From Eimeria necatrix (Eukaryota; Apicomplexa; Conoidasida; Eucoccidiorida; Eimeriidae): DNA of 52,067 bases. The DNA is taken from assembly GCF_000499385.1 (NCBI RefSeq), contig NW_013652821.1:1-52067 (forward strand), read 5' to 3'. The stretch's first letter is position 1. The number at the start of each line of letters is the position of its first letter. Below are positions 23,799 through 35,800 of the stretch, one piece after another. A program made the position numbers and the translations under genes. The notes under the pieces are model-generated. The model saw nothing but the letters and a program-made list of their open reading frames with translations, was not told where the DNA came from and ran no database searches.

Positions 23799-26463
23799 GG
23801 CGCATTGCTACAGCCTCTTTATTTTGCGAAAATAATCTTAGAGGCGGCTAAGATGTGCACCTACTGTGTTGCGCTCTAGGGGGGCCCCGTGAGACTCGAA
23901 GACCAACGGTGTAGTGATCTGTGCCTACGCAGTTCCTATGTGCGTAGCTGTGCTCAGCAAACTCAAGCGCATATATATACAATTATCCAGTTGAAACTAA
24001 ATACAGAAAAAAAACCTTTAACGTAAAACTTAAGGAAGCCTGGTATTCTTATCCATGTATGCACAAGCGAATCCTCCTTTCCACAGCACAGCTCCATGTA
24101 CGCAGCAACGTTGCGGGTACCACACAGCTTAGATACACACTCTGGAAAGATGAACCGAGAATTTCTATTAATAACTATGCAATGTGTGGACCTACTCTAG
24201 ATGAACGAGGGAAAGATCCAAGTCGAAGTGACTCATATGTAGGGAAGCGGGAGGGCTGCGACTGGTACTACAAAAGCTGTAGCTCTCGAAAGAATTTTCT
24301 TAAAGGTGTACCGACTCACACACAAGACGTGCAGACTTGCCTGCTGGCAACACAAATTACAAGGATACGGTCTGTGGGCAGGAGCGTGATACAGCCTCTT
24401 CCATATACGCGCAACTTTTGGATCCCAAAATTGTTCAAAACACGCTAGCTCTACTGTACGCACTTTTTGGAATTTTAGTGAAGGAAACAGCATAGAGCAC
24501 AAACCGGCCGCCTCTTCCCTCTATTGCCATGATGTTGATTTGCATCGCGTTGATACGTCAGAGTAAGGTAAACAGCATATGCGGTTGCAATTCAACCGTC
24601 TGTCTAACCCCTAAAAGTTTCGTTCCGAGCCTACTAGAGGTTGCATCGTGTTCATTGCCTTGAACTAATATCATATTTTGTCGCTGGAGCGGTTCCGCCA
24701 ATCTCGCATAGCAAATAGGCCGTAGCAGCAGCCGATCTCCAAAACCCGCCGTGCCATCCTGCAGCCAGTAAACTGAAAGAAAATTGTTGTATTTACTGTG
24801 TCCTACTGATAATTTTCCGACTTCTTTGTGTAGTAAAACACAGTTGCAGGCGTTTTGTCTCTTGCTGACACAGTGACGTTTAGCATAACTGCAACTGCAT
24901 ATGCCCCTTCACATGGCAAGGGAGAAAATCTCTTGTGTGCGGCGCGTTATATGTTCTTCTAAAAAGACAACGGTGCCGCTTTCGCACTAAACCGCGAAAA
25001 TCCCTTTTTTAGGAGCCGTTGATGCCGCTCATGCGGCGACGCTGAATGATTCGCGCCTCCATTCGTAGAGATCCGTTTATGCAGTAAGTGCAAGACACTT
25101 AAAAGCTAATATTTCTTGTTCCACCTGCCAGTACACTTTCGTCAGGTTAAGCCAAGAAGAGAAGCATCTGCTCATTGGGAGGTAGAGTGCCTGATTGTGG
25201 ATCACTGGATAGTGAGCCTTTCGCGTTAATTCTTTAGTTAGATGGCAGTTGTGAAAGCACCTGAATTTTCCACAAGCAAGTTCATGGCAGTTGCCCACTC
25301 AGCAGTGCCGGCAGCGATGGTTTTTGACTCAATCCCGCCATCAATGATACGGACCATTTATGGTACAGGCTATTTAGCGCATTTTTTAGCGGCACCTAGT
25401 TCCTCAGTAGCTAATCTGTTCCGGTTGCGTTTCCCTGTCCTAAAGGCACAAGTATACTTAGAGGCGCAGTATTTCATTCCGGGATAATTCTCGAAGCAGC
25501 TTTCCGAAGAGCGTTTAATGATGCTTCCGTGCAGAGAAAACTCAGGACTCCACTGTCACAAATGTCTGCTAAATACGTAAATCTCATAGCCACTGGTGGT
25601 GGCACGGTGAACATAGCTCCTGGCCTCTTGAAAAAAGAGACAGTGCACAAAGAATCCGTCACATAAGGCAGGTAACGTCCGTATAAGTTGCCTCTCGAAC
25701 CCAAATTGGCCCGCGACTTGCTCAGGCTGACAGTTATAGATAAAGAAGCGTACTGGTTTCAGAATGCGAAACTTGCCATATGCGTGTAGTATCTTTTCGA
25801 AGAAGGCGTCACCTATTCATCGACCTTGGTATGGAAAATCAATGATTATGAGAGATGCTGCTCAGAAGGAGATTTTGGAGGACGGGGTTCGCTCACCTTC
25901 TTGTTAGTTTAGCTGCCGATCATTGCTGGAACAGCCAGAACATTAGTTTTTATCTGACTTTTTCCAGGGCTTCCGCATCAAGTTGAAATTTCTATGGCCA
26001 TGGAAAGTCTAATCAGCAAAAATGTCGTCGCATTGCCATAGATTAATCTGGCAGCACCGTAAGCCCACTAACTTTGTGCCACAGGATATCTGGGGAGTTG
26101 CAAACTACTGGCTGCAATCGGATACCAATTTATTTCATTTTTCAAGGCACGAGGTCAAGAACAGTGAGCGGTTTTGCCTTTGAGGTCGGGCCACCCGTCC
26201 CTGGCCGGAAGTGCCAGTGCGTATCAAAAATTGGGCTATTGGACATAGCCCGCGCTGCGCGTAGCTCAAAACTATTTGAACTTAGGCAATGTGCCTATCT
26301 ACCAACGCATATGCAAGATATTAGTTCATGAAGAATGGCAGCAGCAGTGGGGAGCCCATAACGAGAGGCTGAAACAGGAGTTTAGTCTTTGTTATGTGCC
26401 TTGAAGAGTTTGGGCGTGAGGCGAAGGGGAGAAGGTTTTAGTTGCGGTAATCTGAGACATCTG
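23799..26463. other. Gene-poor, repeat-poor intergenic region
   Basis: About 2.7 kb of ordinary-composition DNA. It includes A/T-rich stretches near 23970-24030 (with an ATATATAT run) and 24800-24850. Open frames are short on both strands and show no protein-like signal. The bases just right of 23798 should contain the promoter of the RAP gene. Nothing else is seen. Confidence 0.6.
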
Positions 26464-27210
26464 TCAGGGCAGCATGCCGACGGCTTGCTCTGCTAGCCCA
26501 CAACTTCGTCTGTCCGTCCTGCTGCTTTGCATCTGGATGCTCTTAGATCTTGCCTTATCGAAATATAAGTACCGGCGCATTAGCCAGTCAGATCCTAGGA
26601 CAAGGCCATTCATGTACGTCTCACGGTAAAAGCCCCCGACAGTCAGTCGCTCCCACACCACATAAACAACACCGTCAGCAAGCGGCCGCTGCTGCCAATC
26701 CTTCTGCTGCTTCTCTGTAATACTTAAAGTTGGTGGTGGCAGTTTTATTGGGACCCTGCAGAGCTCGAGGTGCAGCTTAGCCACGCAGTATTCCGCAAGT
26801 TCAGCTGCAGGCGTCTTTTCTTCTGTTGTAACGAGGACCTGCAGGGATCTCCTTGCCACCAGTTGGCTGCAATAAGTAAAATAGGTACTGCGCAGATAAC
26901 GCACAGCAGTTGGAGCACCTCATGCTTCACTCTTCCCCACTGGCCCGTGTCTGCATTTGTACCAACCATGTCCTTCCACTGCGCAAGAGTGTAGACATTC
27001 CCGTAGCACGCTCTCACAGTCGCGTTAATGCAAACCTGCTTTCGTGAGCCGCATCTTTGGCACACTGAAGGTTCCCATTTTTCCACCTCCTTCAAGTGGA
27101 AGCAGCTGCGATGTCTCTGGTGTTAATCGCTCTACGTTCAAATGGGGAAGGAAGTTTTGCAGCTGCCCGAATTGCCGCTTAAACTCCGCATTCTCCTTGG
27201 CACACTCCAT
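26464..27210 (-). CDS. Possible small multi-exon gene, unknown function
   Basis: Two minus-strand pieces look coding. The first starts at ATG 27208-27210 (MECAKENAEFKRQFGQL) and runs to a donor near 27030 (AAAGCAG|GTTTGC). The second runs from an acceptor near 26890 to the TGA at 26464, about 140 residues, and includes YVVWERLTVGGFYRETYMNG and LVLGSDWLMRRYLYFD. A small middle exon with acceptor cttgcgcag|TGG near 26980 may join them but the phases are not settled. A CQRC pair appears only in another frame. No family is recognised, and the true exon structure needs transcript data. Confidence 0.35.
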
Positions 27211-30124
27211 TTATGGAGGGTCGTCTTCTTGCTACCTCCTCAACTTATCTCTCTGCGCAATCTCTCTGGTGCCTTGGTGGAACCTAGCCCTGGATTTTAG
27301 GGCTCTGCTACCATGCCCGGGTTGGCTCGCGGATGCTGGGCATCCTCGCGACGTGTACCTATCAAGGTCATTAGGCAGGCGCACGGCTACCGCACCACAA
27401 ATCGCTGGGTGCTAGAGGTCTTTAGGTTCAGAAATGTCGAATTAGAGTGATTTTGAGCCAACGGTTTGCAATTATTTGGCCCTGAAGAAGATATCAGGGC
27501 TGCAGGGCAGCGCTGCACTCAGCAGGATGCCTACTATCTATTACGCCCCGTACTTCTATTGAAATCGATTGAACAAATCAAAATCTAACTAGGGGAACAG
27601 AGAGTCTTGAAGGGACTCAAAAGACAGCTGATAAGCCTCCGAAACACCTGGTTCCGCAGGTTGCACAGGGTCCTGGTTACCCGCAGGGTTGCTCCGAACC
27701 CCCATCTCGCCCGTAGCGCTCGCAGGGTGTAGCCACTGTCATGGCTCGTTTTTTATGCGGTTTGTACGTAACTTGTAATTCCAAATGAAGCAATTTTAAT
27801 GCTCACTTGTAGTAAGCCGATATCCACTTATGTTTCAACGTCGAGTGCAGTCTAAGGTGTGAAAAAGCGCAGCCGGATCTAGAGGTCTACAAGCTGTATT
27901 GCAGTGTCTAAACGAGTGCAACATGGGTAATTCAAGTAAAGAATGCCTAACACGGTAAGTTGAGCCTGGGGTGAGAGGTAGCTGGCAGGTCCCCAAAAGT
28001 CCCCACATGGGTCCAAAACACATGCATTTTTGCCATTTTATATGCCAGTAAGTTCAGAAACTTATCAAATTGGCGCATGTGGCAATGTTGCATAAGGGCC
28101 AGCAAGCAATTGGTCACGTGAACGGTCATGGTGGGGCCAGTATCGACGACGGTCGCTAACCCTGCATGCCGATCTGAGCAAGAGACCGCTCAAGCACACC
28201 ACAGAACGTGTCTGTTGTGATTATGTGTTAAGTTTATGTTGAAACTCATGATCAAAGGAGCGGTGGAGTCCCAGATTTCGCGTATTACGCTCATTCGTTT
28301 AGCGCCGCCACTGAAATATGCTTCGCCCACCGCAACTCATGCGTGAACCAAGGCCAAGCTAGGTGCACTCCCAGCAGGAGTTCCCAAGGAACAATAATAA
28401 AGGAGTATAGAGTAAATCGCATTATGCGACAACTCGAAGAGTTCTGTCGCCAACGAAACAGAATTGCTGTGTTTCCGCTGCGCAATGCGCTCGAGTCACC
28501 AGCAGCCCCAAACGCGGGCCTTGATGCTGAGCCTGGATTGCCTCGATCCCCTTAGGTCCCCTCGTACATAATATATATAGACTTGCTTAGTAGTTATTGC
28601 TTATGGTCATTGCTATATTTATTGAGGGTTCTGTGTCCAAGCAGCCTTCACCATTGCTGGAACACTGACCACTGCAAAAAGGACCCCCTCTGTTTTGGCC
28701 GTCTTTCTCTGGCATCAGTGATGCACATTTTTAAGTCATTTTATCCTAGAGAAGCCCATCAGTAAGCTAATGTTCTTCCGAAGAGACGGCGTGGAACCAT
28801 CTGCCTCTCAACTGCCAAAAGCCCGGTATTCCCTCCGCGTGGAAGAGGGACTTCCCCTTTTGAAACTTTTCTCTCATGCGCTAACTCGGCACCCGTACAA
28901 TCAGCAGGTCCGCCAGAACAAATCAACTGTACAGCATCTGCACACTCTGGAAATGCGAAATGCCTAAGTCCAGCCGTCTAGCACCAAACACTGCCACAAC
29001 CCACGTAGCGCTTGCAGTGTTGGAACGGAATTAATCATTGAGGATATTTCGGTCTCGAGTGTGACATCTAGAATGAGACAGCAATGAGGAGGCCAGCAGC
29101 TAGACGTGACAAAGACATATTTGGCACTGCAGGCGTGCGCGTGTGCTGCATGCACCACGCTTGCAGGTATTCCTGGTGGCATCGGATGGCTCACAAGGCT
29201 CAACAGCAGGCGCCCAGTCTGCTCTTAAAGCGGCGATTTCTTGTGTAAGGCATGATCTTCATATATGGGATGAATGGCTGCACATAGAGTGATTGTGCAG
29301 GAAGCGAAAATTCGGTTCTGCTTGTTTGAGGACTTGCAGGTGGCAAACAGGAGCTGCTGCATTTGTTTAAGAAATGTTCGCCTAGAATCGTTCCTGCACC
29401 TTCCGCTGCAGCAGCTTCTGCTTAAGCGATGGCAGGGATCAGTGCTTACATGGCGTGGACCGGGTGGCGCTGCTGCCTGCAGTGGTGCATCTGCAGCAGA
29501 TGGAGCGGGGGTTTCCTGCTCGGTGGTTGGAGACACTGGGGGAGACATGAATGCAGCTTGTCTCCAGAATGATGGAATCATGATTCTGAAGGTATGCGGA
29601 CTTATAAAAATGTTGAAAGAGCTTGTCAACATGTTGAAGTGCCTGGACATGATCTTTAGCTGTATTGGCCGCATCGTGGCCCACTCTGAATGGCCGTAGT
29701 TCAGCACGGGTATTTCAGCCATGTTATTCTTTCCCAAGGCAATATGTATTGTGTTTATTCTCCCAAATACGGTGGCGTACGTTGGTGTGGCGTCGCCACG
29801 TTCGTCCGTGCCCTAGTGCTTTTGTCTTACCTTTTTTCGTGGTGAAAGGCGCTTACCATCCGTGGACAAGACAGGCACCTTATAAGGGCCCAGAGAGCAT
29901 CGGACCTCGTAGACTTTCGTTTGCTTTTGTTGGTGCGCGTTCAGTTGGACCGCTTTACCGCACAGGTGTTGGGACTCGACACGTGGATGCGGCTGCCTCA
30001 CTTTATGCGGAAATGTACGGTGTTTTCCTTTTGTAGTGTTTTGACTATGCGCCTGTCGCCGTTTTCTTACTCGGTTGCAGCGGAACTGCAGTGAAAGCTT
30101 CTGCGGGGATGGTCCTGCCGTTGC
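27211..30124. other. Intergenic region without supportable genes
   Basis: About 2.9 kb of repeat-poor DNA. Only short open frames are present on either strand. The longest, around 29225-29740 on both strands, mirror each other and lack conserved-looking segments. The last few hundred bases are likely the promoter and leader of the gene starting at 30125. Confidence 0.55.
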
Positions 30125-32541
30125 ATGCTGCCCCGCTTCGTTCTGTCTGCCGTTGCAGCTTTGCCCCCTGGAACCCGCTATCTAAAGATCGACGTGCAGC
30201 ATCCAGCAGTTGTACGCCATCAGAAGCCGCCCAGAGAAAGTGCCCGGCATTCCCAGACGCAGAGCCAATGGCCGGACAGGGAAATGCAAACCGGATACCC
30301 GCCGTCTCGCCTGTACGTGAAGCTTCAACGTGGTCTCAGCTCACTGGAGCCTGTTGACGTCCTCGCCAGCACTGCACGTAAGGCAAATAGTTTGGCTGAT
30401 TCCCCGGAAAAGAGGCAGGCATCTGTTGCCTGTGACAGCAGGAGCTGCTGTTTCCGTTGCTCCAACTCACACTGTAAACGCAGGTGCCTTTGTCAGGCGC
30501 CTTTTGATCCTAGACAACCACTGATTTTGAAGGCTCGGTAGTTGTTTCAAATGGTGTCAATTAGTGTATACCGTGCAAAATCATCTTCGACACATTGGCG
30601 GTCCGATGCTTTTGCAGCACCCGAAGGAGACTGCGAAAGCGTAGAAGCAAGGCGCAGGATGGCGGAGCAACTGCAGCTGCTCTTGAGAGCGGGAGGCAGC
30701 CCAGATGCCACTTGCCACCTTGTGCAGCTGCAGTGTCGCTTGTCAGATTACAGAGGGGGTATCATGGACATGACGGAAGAGGCTGCTTTGGCTGCATCCA
30801 CGATGGCAAATGCACACACGCAGCAAGAAGGTGACCTCCTAATGACGCCAGATCTTCCCGTTACTCAAATGCCAAGCCGCCTTTTGCTGCCAGATTGGGA
30901 TAAATTCTTTGCAGCTGCTGCAGTGGCGGCGCCAAAACGCCGTCCTCTTCCGAGTGAGCACACCGATGCAACTGTCGTAGAAAGGCACAGATGCAGCAGG
31001 AAAACAGCCGGCCACCCTGGTGTGAGAATCCCAAACCAAGCCAAGGCGCAGAGCTCCTTGAGCAAAGCAAGCTCTAGACGCAGCAGCAGCAGTGAACCAC
31101 TGTCCCCCGTAAGCAGTCCTCGACAGGCTCCCCCACTCCGACCAGATTTTCTTGAAGCTCTTCAACTCTTGCATGAAAGACAGAAGCGGCGATCAGCGAA
31201 GTCTCAGCATGGGAGTAAAGGACACCAAGCAGCACCGGAAAGCGCCTCTCACACTGAGGAGGCGCTGCAGCTTGCGGCTGCACCTCCTTTCAGGAAATTA
31301 CCACAGGCGGAAGCCCTATTCACTAGTGTCACAGAGTACCTGGGTTGCCTCGGCATGGACATGCCGGTGAACAATGTAAGCATGGTTGTCAGCTGAGGCC
31401 GTACTTCAGGGCTTACATTGTCATTGCGCACTTTCTGCGCAACTGAGCGTCATTCCAGCACCTCGCAAAAAATAATAGTCTTCAATGCAGCACTTCACTG
31501 TGGAAACTTCGCCATGTTATGGTGTATTGGGTGCTCTGACTGTGTGTGCTGCTCAGGATGACTGTGGGTGGCTTCGGAAAGCAGATCGGAGGACGGACCC
31601 ACAATCAGTAAGGCCGTAAATTTCACAGCACAAGCGTTTTACGCAAAGCATTCAGTTTGTGTTCCATCTTGCAGTTCTGTGGGGAGGAGCGCGGAGTGCT
31701 TCTACGGTACTTGCGTCTAAGATGGCTGATTCACTTTTGTTCGTCAAAAGAGCTACACTACCAGACTGGGAAAATTGCTGGGTCACTCATTGTGAACATC
31801 TGCACTCTCTGTAGATTCCCGTGGCCAGTGCATCTGGAGGACTTCTTCATTCGGCTGCTGTGGTGTCAGCTTCAGAGTCGTTGTAGTAAGTGGATACCTT
31901 GGCACACAACGTTGAAAGCACGTCCAGCTATGAAGCAAAATTTTACCTTTACTGCGGAAGTCGAGTGTATGCAGCGAAATAGCCAGAAAATCCAGGGACA
32001 AAAAGTCCTGTGCCCTGTTCATGCGTTTCAGCACTTGGCTACTATCACAAAGACGAGGAGCGTGGGCAGCGGTAACTGTCGTGGGCGTTGCAGACACAGC
32101 AGCAGCCTACACAGGACAGCCTCATGGTAAGTTACTTCACGCAAAGCACGAACACCCTCACAGCATGGAACCAGGAGCACGAACATCTTAAGAGCATGGT
32201 GCTAGTAGTCTGGACGAAACAATGTACGGTCAAGCTTGTTGCAAGCTTGGGGCAATGCGATCCAACCTAACTAAAGAAGGGTTTTGGGGACGCCAAGAAG
32301 CCTCAGTTTGGCATAGAACAGAACGGTGTGAAAGGCTGAAGGCACCCTACAGGCCAAAATGGAGATCCTCTGTAACACGTCCTCCTGTTTATCCTGCGTG
32401 AGACTTATATGCGCTACAGGGAGCGACATCAGTGGCGAGTCGACCTTGCACTTCGTGCTCTATGCGGATGAAACTGACAGTGTTCGTGGGGCTCTATTGC
32501 AGACGATCTCTGCATGCGATGCAGCTACCAGTTTACCCTGA
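30125..32541 (+). CDS. Seven-exon protein of unknown function
   Basis: Model of about 452 aa with consistent phases: 30125-30377, 30618-31375, 31557-31607, 31675-31706, 31815-31862, 32032-32126, 32420-32541. Exons 1-3 and 6-7 have strong splice sites (C|gtaagg, aat|gtaagc, tca|gtaagg, catg|gtaagt). Exons 4 and 5 are less sure because their frame is also open through the intron between them. The N-terminus MLPRFVLSAVAALPPG could be a signal or transit sequence. Exon 2 is Ser/Arg/Gln-rich and looks disordered. The C-terminal part is compact, with FPWPVHLEDFFIRLL and AVTVVGVADTAAAYTG followed by STLHFVLYADETDSVRGALL. No family is recognised. It converges on the minus-strand SbcDC-like gene, with the 3' ends about 230 bases apart. 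Confidence 0.6.
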
Positions 32542-32728
32542 GTAACACAACGGGCATTCTAATATTTAACCTTTTAATATTTAACCTTGGCAGTCTAGCT
32601 ATTGTGTTACAGAGAGGTCTGCCCGGTGCCTTGCCGCCTTGGGAAGGTGAAAGGACCTGCTCGCAGCAGTGAACCATCTGTCTAGTCACCCGTGTCGGTG
32701 GACAGCTTTGCCGTATTGGCATTTCAGG

Positions 32729-32839
32729 GGTGCTTTAAGGGAAAGCAGGCGTGCTCATATTGTAGTGTCTAGAGTGCCAAAGTACTAGCTCTCCACGGGT
32801 GCTTTAGGAAAACAGACGTGCTGATATTGCAATGTCCTG
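32729..32839. repeat. Imperfect direct duplication of about 42 bp
   Basis: GGGTGCTTTAAGGGAAAGCAG (start 32729) and GGGTGCTTTAGGAAAACAGA (start 32798) begin two related copies of about 42 bases, 69 bases apart. The second copy is coding: it lies in the last exon of the minus-strand SbcDC-like gene. The first lies just beyond that gene's stop. Confidence 0.7.
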
Positions 32840-35800
32840 ATTGTCCTTGAAGAGTGATAGTATCCACGGCGTCAAGAATGCGTCGCAAATTATGAGGATG
32901 AAGACCCTGAACGCACGGCAGTTAACATACAGCTTCAGGTCAGGACTATGAAGTGCACTTTTGCATTTCACAGATAAAGAAAAACTCATGCCCGAAACAA
33001 GGTATCCCGGAGAACATCACGCATTGTTGGGCGGTTTAAAAGTAGCACCACAGGCCCCTACTGTGCTACATATTAATTCATGGGAGGACCGACGCCTTAC
33101 ATGTTGAGTGAGGAATATGCTTTCAAATTCGGCCAGGTGTGACCCCTGAGGCTTGCTAACAAGGCTTCGGAGGAGTTTCACCACACGCTTTCTGTTGCGA
33201 CCACAGCACAACTATGTTAGCACCTAAAGTAAGCTCACACTGTTGAAATTGTCTGAAAGATGCATTAAATCCAGGATGTAAAATGAACGCTTACGTGTTT
33301 ACGCTATCAAGAGACAGCAAGGGTTCGTCAAGGAATAGAGCGTTGCATCGAAGGCCGGCACGTCGCTTAATTGTAACCACAAAAGCGAGGTAGAGGCACA
33401 ATGCGAGCAACTGGCGCTGCCCGCTCGACGCTTGCTGGAGTGTCCTTTCTCTAAGCCGCACACAGCACCTATTTAATTAAAATTGCGTGTCGGAACACCA
33501 CGCGAGGCGGCTGGCTGAGTGAACATGTGCAACGAGTTGCTTGCCTGAAGGCGCCGTCGAAGCCTCGGATGCTCAGCACCTTATTCATACGAGCTGTTCC
33601 CGACGACGCAAAGTCGAGTCGGAGCAATCCCCCGCTGGCTTGTTCAAGGTATATATTTGTTTGTGTCTTTAGTTGGCGAAGTACGGACCTAGCCACAAAA
33701 AACTGCTCCACAACCACAGAGGCATTACTGCTTTGGCGCAACTGCGTGAAAAGATAAGCATGGGCTTACAAGAGAGAATTGACGGCGGGAAAGCAGAACG
33801 ACCCCGAAAGAGAGTATAAATTTCGCTGCTCCATTCCAAATGTAGGCAGGCATGCCTGCTTGTATTCCAAATGTAGGCAGGCATGCCTGCTTGTGCAGCT
33901 AAATGCTTTCGGCATATGCGATACGGGAAGTCTAGCCAGACAGCGGTTAGTGCAATGACGCCTTACGCGAGCAAATTCCGCTGAATTCCTTGGGAGCCCA
34001 AGAGCTTCTCTGCTGATTCCAGCACTTCCTCCTGGCGCCTGAGGACGAAACGTTAAGCATAAAAGGTTCTGAGCATCATGAAGGGCTCCGACAGGCATGC
34101 GAACACTCCCACACCCGTCTGTCACCCACCTGTAAAATCTGGCGCGAGATTGAAACAGAGAAACTAGTCTTTGCAACCGCGCTAGTTGCTTTAGAACCCC
34201 AGCGTAATCTTGCGAAGCATCTCTTAGCCAATCTCGGGAAGTTTCAAGGACTGATTCAAATTTATAGTCCCTGTGGGCTTCTCCCTTTGAGCTGGCCAGC
34301 TTCACTGTTGAGTCTGCATCAGTCCCTCCGCGCGAGCTTGCATTAAAAGGCCTCATTTCCAGCAGATCTGGGGAGCTGAAACCCCGTTTCCGGCGTAAGA
34401 GGCGACGGACGTCCCTTAGCCTGAACAAGAAGGAGAACTTTTTGTCCTGTGACAGTCTTCTCCGTGGGACGCATTTTGGCCGTCTACGTTTACATACCTG
34501 ACCGCCGCTACTAGATCAAGCTCGTCCGCTGCTTTGCTTAGAGCGCGTCGCCTCATCCGTGCTGTTGCAGTCGCGGCGGTCCAAACATCAAGCGGGACAA
34601 GCAGTGCAAGGAGTTCCTGTCAGAGGACAGAAGCGTTTGCGTGCAGTCATATTGAGAAAGCCCTTTCGTCACAGTTAACCCATGACAAAAGCTGTTGACT
34701 TTTCTCACATCTTATAGGAGAGCACTGCAACGCACAACGAAACCACGCACGGAAAATGTTGCTTCAGAGGTGCGTAGCAATCCATCTAACCCCTGAGATG
34801 CCAGGTAGATGAACTGACTCCAAGCCTTGAGTTTACCACCAAAAAGAGAGTCCAGCTGCAGAAACACGCACACCACGGCTGGCCAGGTCTATAGACGTCT
34901 TGTTCACAATAGACTGACGGGTTTGCTGCAATGGCTTTGACACATGATTACCTGCCGCTGGGTATCTATGGCACTTTGGCCTGTCAAATCCCTGCCTCCG
35001 ACATGCACTGTCAACTCGGACCGTCCCGAACGCCACCGCCTCCGCCGCAGGAAAAACGACTCTCCATTCAGTTTACCTGTAAAAATGGAACTACGCCTAT
35101 AAGTAACATCTTAAGTGAATGTGGTTTTCGCAGCAGCGTGAATGTCGCATCCAAAAGCATCCCCTGTCATTGTTGCAACCGCCTCTTCAGTGCGTTTGAG
35201 GCGTGCTACATTAATCTGAAAGGTTTTTCGCTATCCACAGTGCCAAGAGCCCACCCTCAAGCTCGACCGAGGCGAAGCGGTCTTCGTCGCAGCGTGCTAG
35301 GGCGTTATCGCTTTCGGCCTTTCCATCGATGGTTTCAATTAAAGCGCTATTTGAGTTGGATGCAGGTGGGATGTCATCGCAGACTACACCCGTCACCTAA
35401 ACAGTCACTGCATAATATTGACAACTCAACTTTGGTGTCCCTGCAGCGTTGTCATCATTTTTTCTAGTGACGCGGATAGAACGAAGGTTTCTGGATGACA
35501 TTATTCTGGTGGCTTGCCTTGGGCCTCCCTGTACTACTAGTAAAGCCGCTAGCAGCGCCATCCCCCACGAGCGCCCAGATAACAGCTTGCATCACAGTCG
35601 ACTTCCCTGCGAGCCACCTATACGCCTCCCAACGAATTCTCTCCAACTAGACAGATGAAACACCAAATACTCAGGACCACATGGTTCAAGGGCGATGTAA
35701 TAGGGATCCCAAAAATAACTGCATTTCACGCTCAAATGCAGCTTGGAATGGGCACAGTAACAAGCCGCTAAACACTACCAACAGTCGCTCATCCTGGTCA

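Noticed and set aside
31657..32130. Single 157-codon exon
   Set aside because: Its C-terminal half is in a different frame from the reading (AVTVVGVADTAAAYTG) that joins in phase to the last exon.
35607..35660. Minus-strand frame reading YRWLAGKST and a neighbouring GENSLGG frame as the P-loop
   Set aside because: Splicing from 35887 to 35606 gives a standard TENGSGKST loop in correct phase, so these intron readings are coincidental.
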